From Liquidambar formosana (Eukaryota > Streptophyta > Magnoliopsida > Saxifragales > Altingiaceae): DNA of 64,000 nt. The position numbers were made by a program, and so were the translations under genes. This document shows positions 57,202 to 64,000 of the stretch, in pieces. Within the stretch, counting starts at the first letter, position 1. Every line of letters starts with the position of its first letter. The notes under the pieces were generated by a model. That model ran no database searches. It saw only the letters and a list, made by a program, of their open reading frames with translations, and was not told the origin of the DNA. The stretch is from positions 62,001 to 126,000 of the forward strand of contig JBBPBK010000128.1 in assembly GCA_039720395.1 (NCBI GenBank), written 5' to 3'.

Positions 57202-59206
57202 GTAATCAATGTCAACCTTTTTAACCAAAACCTCATATGAAGTTAATAGAATTAGATTTTGCTCAACCGTAAAGTGTTTTTTTTTTTTTTTTTCAATAGT
57301 ATGAGCTGAATTGCAACTTGAGAGGGTAAAGAACTAGTATGTACATAAAATAATAAAAGAGTTCGGCTAGCATTAGCTACCATATGTTTTTTACTATTCG
57401 AAGAATTGTTGATAAATATAGGCCCCATATATTTTAACGGATAGATGTCCAAATGTCCCAGTGTCCTTCATTGCCATTGCAATTATGGACTGTCATGAAA
57501 TCATGCATTTACCATAATAGGTATGAATCAAGAAAATTCAACAAAATGATCATATTCTCACCTCAAAAGACAATTTTAGGTTGAGATGTGTAAACCAATG
57601 TTTCAAATATTGGAAAATTCAACAAACTGGAAAGGGACTGAGATGAAGGTCAATGGTTCAATTATCGGGCCAACCAAATACAACCATGACATCATCATGT
57701 GGTCATAAATACAGAATGTTTGATTATTTTAGCTATTCTCTCACGAAGTAAAAGTTATTATAATTTCCTTTCTATCCAGCAAAAGAAAAAGGGTCAAAAT
57801 ACTGAGTAAGGAGACTTGAGCTTTCCCATTTGGATAGTGTTTATATGACCAGTAGAGTTGCACTGTTGCTAAGCAAAAAGGGCCAGGAAGTATAAGTGCC
57901 CTATTGCAGTCCATAAAGTTATGAAAGAGAGAGAGAGAGAAGACGATAATTAAAGTTAAAACAGAGCTTAATTCACAATCTTCAAATAAATGTTGTGTGA
58001 AGGTATTACTGATACATGCCAACAGTTGCCAGAAGATGGAAAGGCCTGCAAACAGCAATGGGATTGTCCTCATGAGGAATAATCTGGCTTGAAAAAGACA
58101 AGGTTAAAGCAAGATGCGATTATTGATTCACTTATAACTGAAAGCAATACCACTGTTCAGAGAACATGAGTTCTAGTTTCTGTTGTTAGATATTCTTGTT
58201 TTCTCCTCAAATGAGGTTTTGGTTAAAAAGGTTGACATTGGTTGAAGGGATACATTGGTTATTTGGGCATCTGTACTAATGCTACTGCTGAATTATGGGC
58301 TCCCAGAACAAGGCTTGATCTTGGCATGGGATTTGGGATATCGACAAATGATTATCGAGACGGACTCACAATCTTCGATTGAGTTGATTAATACAGCCTT
58401 GATTTTGCATCACCCAGATGGAATCCTTATAAATGATTGCAGGGCTTTGATGTCACAGAATTGGGTTTGCCACCTCCAGCACACGCTGAGGGAAGGCAAC
58501 CAATGTGCAGATTACCTTGCACAGGAAGGGCAGAAAACTAATTGTAATTTTCAGATTTTAGATTTGCCCTCTAGTGGGATTTGTAAGTTGCTGTTTGCTG
58601 ATCTGATTGGAGTTGCTACTCACAGATCTAGTTGAATAAAATACCTTTACACCAAAAAAAAAAAAAGGAGTAGATGTTGGATCTAAAAAAAGCAATACCA
58701 ATTATCAATTCGCGTAAAACATTATACCGTTAAAGACAATGTTTCACATATGGTGTAATGAACGCCTCTGACCATTCTCACCCAAGATCAATTTCTTTTT
58801 GTCTAGCATCAGAAAAAGGGTCAAGATACTGTGAGACGAGACTTCAAGCTTGAAAGCTTTTAAAAGACCAGTGATTCCATGGACAATTCACTAGATTGAG
58901 AACAAGAGACAAATGGTGACAAATGTAGCAATAGAATGGGAATCTTGTACCAGCAAAAGCTTCTATATAGTTTTTAAAGAGTTCATATTCATCAAAAGCT
59001 GAGGTTTTCTAGATTCCTTGTTAAACTGGTCACCACTTCCAAGGTCTCATGGAAACATAGGTTTTCCAGATTCCTTGTTAAACTAAACTGGTCACCACTT
59101 CCAAGTTCTCATGGAAAAATAGGAGACTCGATCATGCAAGCATTTGCATATTTCAAAATATCCCAAGCTTCAAATGTTCACACAGCTACTAATTCCCTTC
59201 TTACAG
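57202..59206 (+). other. Spacer between exon b copy 2 and exon a copy 3
   Basis: About 2 kb. It has the LINE fragment at 58241-58666 and the third copy of the duplicated spacer sequence (57850-58180). Confidence 0.6.
58241..58666 (+). mobile_element. 5'-truncated LINE with RNase H domain and poly-A tail
   Basis: The frame reads an RNase H-like (RVT_3) domain: AWDLGYRQMIIETDSQSSIELI, then HTLREGNQCADYLAQEGQ, and a stop at 58633-58635, followed by ATAAA and a poly-A run (58654-58666). This is the 3' end of an L1-type element. The domain would remove the RNA strand after reverse transcription. It was dead on arrival because the RT is missing. Confidence 0.8.
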
Positions 59207-59281
59207 GTAATCAGGGAACACTTGAAAGTGATAATGAATCTAGTGAATGGGTCAGATTTGTCCAAGCAAAGGCTTCGTGTA
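59207..59281 (+). CDS. NBS-LRR locus, small exon a, copy 3
   Basis: 25 codons (VIREHLKVIMNLVNGSDL...), acceptor TTCTTACAG, donor GTGAGA, phase 0. No exon b follows; LINE sequence begins within about 10 bp, so this copy is probably no longer used. Confidence 0.45.
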
Positions 59282-59550
59282 GTGAGACTATTTCAATCTC
59301 TCAAGGTGCTTTTGTGGAGGGTAGGCAGAGATTAGATGTGGTGTTGGTGGCCAACGATGCAATTTATGAATATAGGTGTAATAAGAAATAAGGAATTTTA
59401 TCCAAGATTGATTTTATGAAGGCTTATGACCATGTGAATTGGGATTTTGTGGATTTTGTTCTAGAAAGTAAGGGTTTGGGGTGTAGGTGGAGAAAATGTA
59501 TTCATGGGTGTTTATCTTCTTCTAATTTTATCCGTGATAGTAAAGGTAAG

Positions 59551-61562
59551 TGATGTAGGGCAAAGAACCCAGGCAAATCACAACCGTCTAATATTTATTA
59601 TTTATTATTTTGTAATTTTCATTTTTATTTTAGTTTATGTTTTATTTGCTTATGTTTAGTGGTTTTTAGAGTTCTAGTAGTCAAAATCGAGTTCTTATAG
59701 GTTAGTATATTAGTTGGGGTCAATTTTAGAAGGTTTCAAAGTGTTTTGAGGGTTTTATGAAGTTTTTTAATAGGCTACAAAGTCTAAAAACGGGATTTAA
59801 TAGTTTTGGTAATTTTGGGCAATTCCTTATTTCCTAGTTTTCCTATTTTGGTATTTCTTGTTTTGCAAGAATTAGGTTCTCTATAAATTAGGTTCTAAGC
59901 CACTTAGCCATTCAATTCAGATCATTAATAAAATTTCAAAGTTTTATTTTAATTTTCTTATTCTAGTTTTTACAAGAACATAGTGCTCTTCTTTTGTTCT
60001 ACTTCCACTACGCGAAGTTGGTATCAAAGTCAACCCCATGGACGGTGATCAAGGGGAACGAATGGTTACCTGGGATGTGTTTGAAGCTGTGAAACAACAG
60101 CAGACAACCATGTCGCAGCAGCAAGAAGTTATAATGGTCCAACTGGCTCAACAAACGGAGGCTATCACTCAACCTTCACAAGCCTTAACATGTATTTTAA
60201 TTCCTAAATACAATCAGGATTTACCTGGTTGTGGGAATACACACGTGCTTATGGGAGTTGGTACACCAAATCTAGAATTTCGTATGAAGATGGATCTTCC
60301 TTTTTCCGATGGTCTTTATATAGAAGAATTTATTAATAAGATAGAACAAGTTTTTTATTACAAGGGAATTGATGAGGAGAAGAAAGTGAAAGTTGTTGAG
60401 TATAGGCTACAAGGAAGAGCCTCAGATTGGTGGGAACAACTACAAATGTTAAGGAGGCAACAGTTTAAACAACCAATTTGATCTTGGCCACGGATGAAGA
60501 AGTTGTTGCAAGGGAAATTTCTACCAGTCAATTATGCTCAAGCTATGTTCCAAGAATCTCATAATTGCAACCAAGGGAATCGTTCGACGCAAGCATATGT
60601 TAAGAAATTTTACATTCAACCAACCACCACGTTGCCTCGAATGAAGAAACTTATACCGAAACAAATTTTACCAAGTGGGCATCAAGAATATATTTGTGAA
60701 GCAGATGAAGGAGTTTCTTTGCTTGACAACGTTGACCCTACTCAAGAAGTTATGGAAGATAATATTTCACAAGAAATTCATGGAGATATGGAAGATTCAA
60801 AGTTGAAATTTTTTGAACAAGTTGAGAATGCTTCTATTAAAAGTGATTTCTTGGTGAAGGATAAACTTGTTAAATACAAGATAAGCTTGTATTGCAAAAT
60901 CCTATTGAGATGCTGCACAGCTTTGATTTCATTAAGGTTGAAAACTTTAATTTAATTGTCAATCATTGCTTGGTGCATCTCGTCAATAAGTAGAAAGCCA
61001 ATGTAAAGATATTTAAGATTGCGCAATTTTCGGAGTGCAAACATGGAAAAAAAAAGTGGTGGAAACTAAAATTTTCAAAATATTTGTTTCGGTGGATTGG
61101 AAGACTCCAATACCAAAATTCAACCTCGAGGACGAGTTTTCTTCAAGTGGAGGAGCCTGATGTAGGACAAAGAACCCGGGCAAATCACGACCGTCTAATA
61201 CTTTTTATTTTTAATTATGTAATTTTCGTTTTTATTTTAAGTAATGTTTTATTTACTTATTTTTAGTAGTTTTAAGGGTTCTAGCAGTCAAAATTGAGTC
61301 CTTGTAGGTTATTAGTATTAGTTGGGGTCAATTTTAGAAGGTTTCCAAGTGTTTTGAGGGTTTGGTGATTCCTTATTTCCTAGTTTTCCTATTTTGTTAT
61401 TTCTTGTTTTGCAAGAATTAGGTTTTCTATAAATTAGGTTCTAGGCCACTTAGCCATTCAATTCAGATCATTAATCAAAATTCAAAGTTCTATTTTAATT
61501 TTTTTTATTCTATTTTTTATAAGAAGACGGTGCTCTTCTTTTGTTCTACTTCTGCTACACCA
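59551..61562 (+). mobile_element. Gag-only gypsy element inside the LINE
   Basis: LTRs 59551-60015 and 61158-61562 start TGATGTAGG[GA]CAAAGAACC; the right one lacks about 57 bp. Flanks GTAAG (59546-59550) and ATAAG (61563-61567) match at 4 of 5. The primer site TGGTATCAAAGTC (60019) and the polypurine tract AAGTGGAGGAGCC (61145-61157) are in place. The internal 1.14 kb has a gag frame and no protease, RT or integrase. Confidence 0.8.
60038..60481 (+). pseudogene. Gag of the gypsy element (5' half)
   Basis: 147 residues starting MDGDQGERM, with a Gln-rich stretch and the gag core MDLPFSDGLYIEEFINKIE, VVEYRLQGRASDWWEQL. A stop interrupts it, and related sequence continues in another frame at 60494-60955 (FQESHNCNQGNRSTQAYV). 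It would package RNA if intact. The second part ends in an acidic stretch I do not recognise. Confidence 0.75.
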
Positions 61563-61956
61563 ATAAGCCAAGTGAAGCATTCAAAGCATCTAGGAGTTTA
61601 AGACAGATGATCTATTGTCTCCTTTTTTGTTTGTTCTAGTAGTTGATGTGTTGAGCATGCTTATGGATAGTGCTAAGGATGTGGATTTAGTTGAGGGTTT
61701 TGAGAATGTGATTAGCCTTATAAGGAATAAAGTTTCTTGATAAGTTTAAAGTTCAAACGAGATGCATTTATCAATTCAATTTTAACTGAAGCAACACAAT
61801 TGTCTAGAAAACCTAAGTTTTGCATTATGATTTTAGTTCTTCTTTTTGTTTTCCCATTATTTTCTAAAGTAAAATCTTACCAAAAGTTTATGTTGGATAT
61901 TAAAAGGCAATCCGATTATTATTTCACTTGTTACATTACACAATTAAAGAGAGTTG

Positions 61957-62173
61957 TGTGATAGATTTAGGGTTTAAGTGGAAGAGAAGAAAGAAGAAGA
62001 GAGAAAGAAGAGAAAGAGAAGGAGAAGAAAACGAAGCGGGGGGTTATAGGTTAGAGAGCAAAATCACATTACTCTAACCCTATCAGCCCTTATTATATTA
62101 ATAGTTAAAAAGTTACAAAAGTGCCCTTGTAACATAAACAAAATAATATATGAACAATGCTAAGTTGCTAACA
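61957..62173 (-). repeat. 3' LTR of the minus-strand copia element
   Basis: About 217 bp. On the minus strand it begins TGTTAGCAACTTAG and ends CTATCACA; the AGTTGGAG polypurine tract (complement of 62174-62181) precedes it. A purine-rich AGAGAAGAAAG tract is inside. The exact outer end has an ambiguity of up to 2 bp because of TGTGTG. Confidence 0.7.
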
Positions 62174-64000
62174 CTCCAACTCAAGCTGGAGCATAGGGAT
62201 CAAACATGCCCAACTTGAAAGATAGGCATTGAAAAGGAGCACGAGCAAAAGGCTTCGTAAGAATATCACCAAGGTGATCATCAAAGCGAATATAAAGAGT
62301 AGCAAGCTCGTGCCGCAATAACAAATCTCGAATAAAATGACAATCAACTTCAATATGCTTTGTCCGCTCATGAAAAACAGGATTGTTGGCAATAAAGATG
62401 GTAGCTTGATTGTCACAATACATATCCATAGAAGTAGGAATGTTAAGACCAAAATCAGTAAAAAGAGAGCAAACCCAAAGCATCTCAAAAGCAGTATGAG
62501 CCATAGCTCGATATTCGGCTTCAGTACTAGACCACGCAACAACAATCTACTTTTTACTATGCCAGGTAACTAAATTATCCCAACAAAGGTATAGTAACCA
62601 GAAGCAAACCGCCAATCAAAACAAGAACCGACCCAATCAGTATCACTAAAACCAATGACAAACAAGGTATGAGACGGTTTGTACAACAAACCACGACCAG
62701 GAGTACCCTTCAAATAACGGAGAAGACGACAAACTGCTTCAAAATGGGGTTGACGAGAAGCATGCATAAACTGACTAACGACCCAACTAAATAAGTAATG
62801 TCAGGTCGAGTAACAGTAAGATAAATCAACTTCCTAACTAATCGATGATAGCGACCAACATCACCAAACTCTACCTCCTGATTACTATCGAGCTTAACAG
62901 AAGAATCCATAGGGGTGTCACTAGACGATAACCCAAAGGACCCGTTTCAGACAAAAGATCAAGAACATATTTCCATTGAGACAAAGAAATGCCCTAAGAA
63001 GAACGAGCAACTTCAATGCCAAGGAAATAACGAAGAGAACCAAGATCTTTAGTTTGAAAGTGGGTGCCCAAGTAGCATTTTAAATCAGCAATGCCCATAG
63101 AATCATCCCCATAGACAATATCATCAACGTAGACGACGAGAACAATAGTACTAGCAAAAGAACGACGAACAAATACAGAATGGTCAGAGAGAGAGCGTAG
63201 AAAACCATATACCAACACAACAGAACTAAAACGAACAAACCATAAGCGAAGGGACTGTTTTAGACCATATAATGCCTTCTTCAAGCGACAAACAAGATCC
63301 TCATGACCAACAACAACATAGCCAAGTGGTTGATCTATATAGACTTTTTCATGGAGATCACCATGAAGAAAAGCATTTTTTATGTCACGTTGGTATAAAG
63401 GCCAAGAGCGACTAACCACCACTGAGAATAAGATGCAAACAGAGTTAAGATGAGCAACAGGGGAAAAGGTCTCCAAATAGTCGACACCATAAGTCTGAGT
63501 ATATCCTTTAGCCACGAAACGCACCTTAAGGCGCTCAATAGAACCATCGGGAAGGTATTTGACATTGTACACCCAACGACAGCCGATAATGTGTTTCCCA
63601 GCTCCCATGTCCGATTATGATGAAGAGCACTCATTTCCTCATCCATAGCTTGTTTCCCAGAAGAAGATAATGCCTATTTATGGGAGGAAGGAATAGAAAT
63701 AGAAGATAAAGAACAAGCAAAGGAGTGCATGCAAGGGGAAAGACGATTATAAGACAAGAAATGAGCAATAGGATGTTGAGTGCATGTTCTCTTACCTCGA
63801 CGAAGAGCAATAGGCAAATCATCTGGATGTGTCGAGGAAGAAGGAAAAGTTGGATTCGCCGACCTAAAAGAACTAGGAGCAGGGCCATAAGAAACAATAT
63901 GCCTATCGTGAGATCACCGATATACCTACAATAGAAGATTAGGAGGAGGACTAGGGAGAGAAAGAGACGGAACCATAGAGGGAGACACTGGCATCGGGAA
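62174..64000 (-). pseudogene. Ty1/copia pol (RT and RNase H), running out of the window
   Basis: Minus strand. Upstream linker (PIALRRGKRTCTQHPIAHF, about 63810-63754), then the RVT_2 reverse transcriptase ([52 protein letters not shown], active site [10 protein letters not shown] at about 63140-63110), then RNase H (ADPI-like LTKPFARAPFQCL, DCHFIRDLLL) and the pol end LGMFDPYAPA with stop near 62180. There are at least three frame changes (about 63600, 62900, 62570), so it is dead. The layout and end are typical of Ale-type copia elements. Integrase and gag lie to the right of the window. Confidence 0.85.

Larger units (their letters stand above)
59285..61737 (+). mobile_element. LINE reverse transcriptase fragment, split by a gypsy element
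   Basis: Left part 59285-59550 encodes RT motifs (SQGAFVEGRQRLDVVLVANDAI, a stop, then KIDFMKAYDHVNWDF). The frame resumes after the gypsy element at 61568 (KPSEAFKASRSLRQ) and continues through VVDVLSMLMDSAKDVDLVEGFENV, with a frame change, to about 61715. It belongs to the L1 type. Both ends are truncated. Confidence 0.75.

Overview
The window is nuclear DNA of a flowering plant. It is AT-rich, full of LTR retrotransposons, Helitrons and MITEs, and carries one large intron-containing disease-resistance gene. The style of the genes (RPS5-like CC-NBS-LRR, plant mobile domain, DUF7745-like) suggests a dicot, perhaps woody, but I cannot name the species.

Left part (1-8380): the 3' portion of a large Ty3/gypsy element that looks Tat/Ogre-like. 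It runs from a broken plant-mobile-domain gene and a DUF7745-like ORF, through two tandem-repeat arrays (108-bp and 124-bp units), to a polypurine tract and a 2.5-kb 3' LTR. No gag-pol is visible between them. A remnant LTR and leader of a SIRE-like copia element follows (about 8430-9702).

Centre (9703-28473): a decayed Ty1/copia element with two LTRs and the target duplication AAACG, opened by later insertions. A 2.65-kb solo LTR (duplication CCTTG) splits its RNase H region. A minus-strand LTR element with only about 515 bp of internal DNA (duplication ATGAT) sits further on. Inside that element's right LTR is a giant gypsy LTR (CGGTG/CGATG), and inside that a 1.7-kb solo LTR (GTTAG). Five nested events can be read from their duplications.

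Middle right (28474-36516): intergenic DNA with a LINE scrap, a minus-strand Helitron holding a GC-rich LTR-like insert, a Mutator-type MITE with a 9-bp duplication, and a Stowaway MITE.

Right (36517-59281): one CC-NBS-LRR gene on the plus strand. A 960-codon first exon (CC, NB-ARC, LRR) is followed by LRR exons and by two repeated pairs of small exons, one of them strongly acidic. Every exon starts and ends in phase 0, and the locus has grown by serial exon duplication. Its introns hold a short copia-type element, a hAT-like MITE, two solo LTR-type insertions (one with inverted ends), two Helitron ends and LINE fragments. The first exon looks functional; whether the 3' exons form one transcript is not settled.

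Right edge (59285-64000): a LINE fragment split by a gag-only gypsy element, then a minus-strand copia element (RT, RNase H, 3' LTR) running out of the window.
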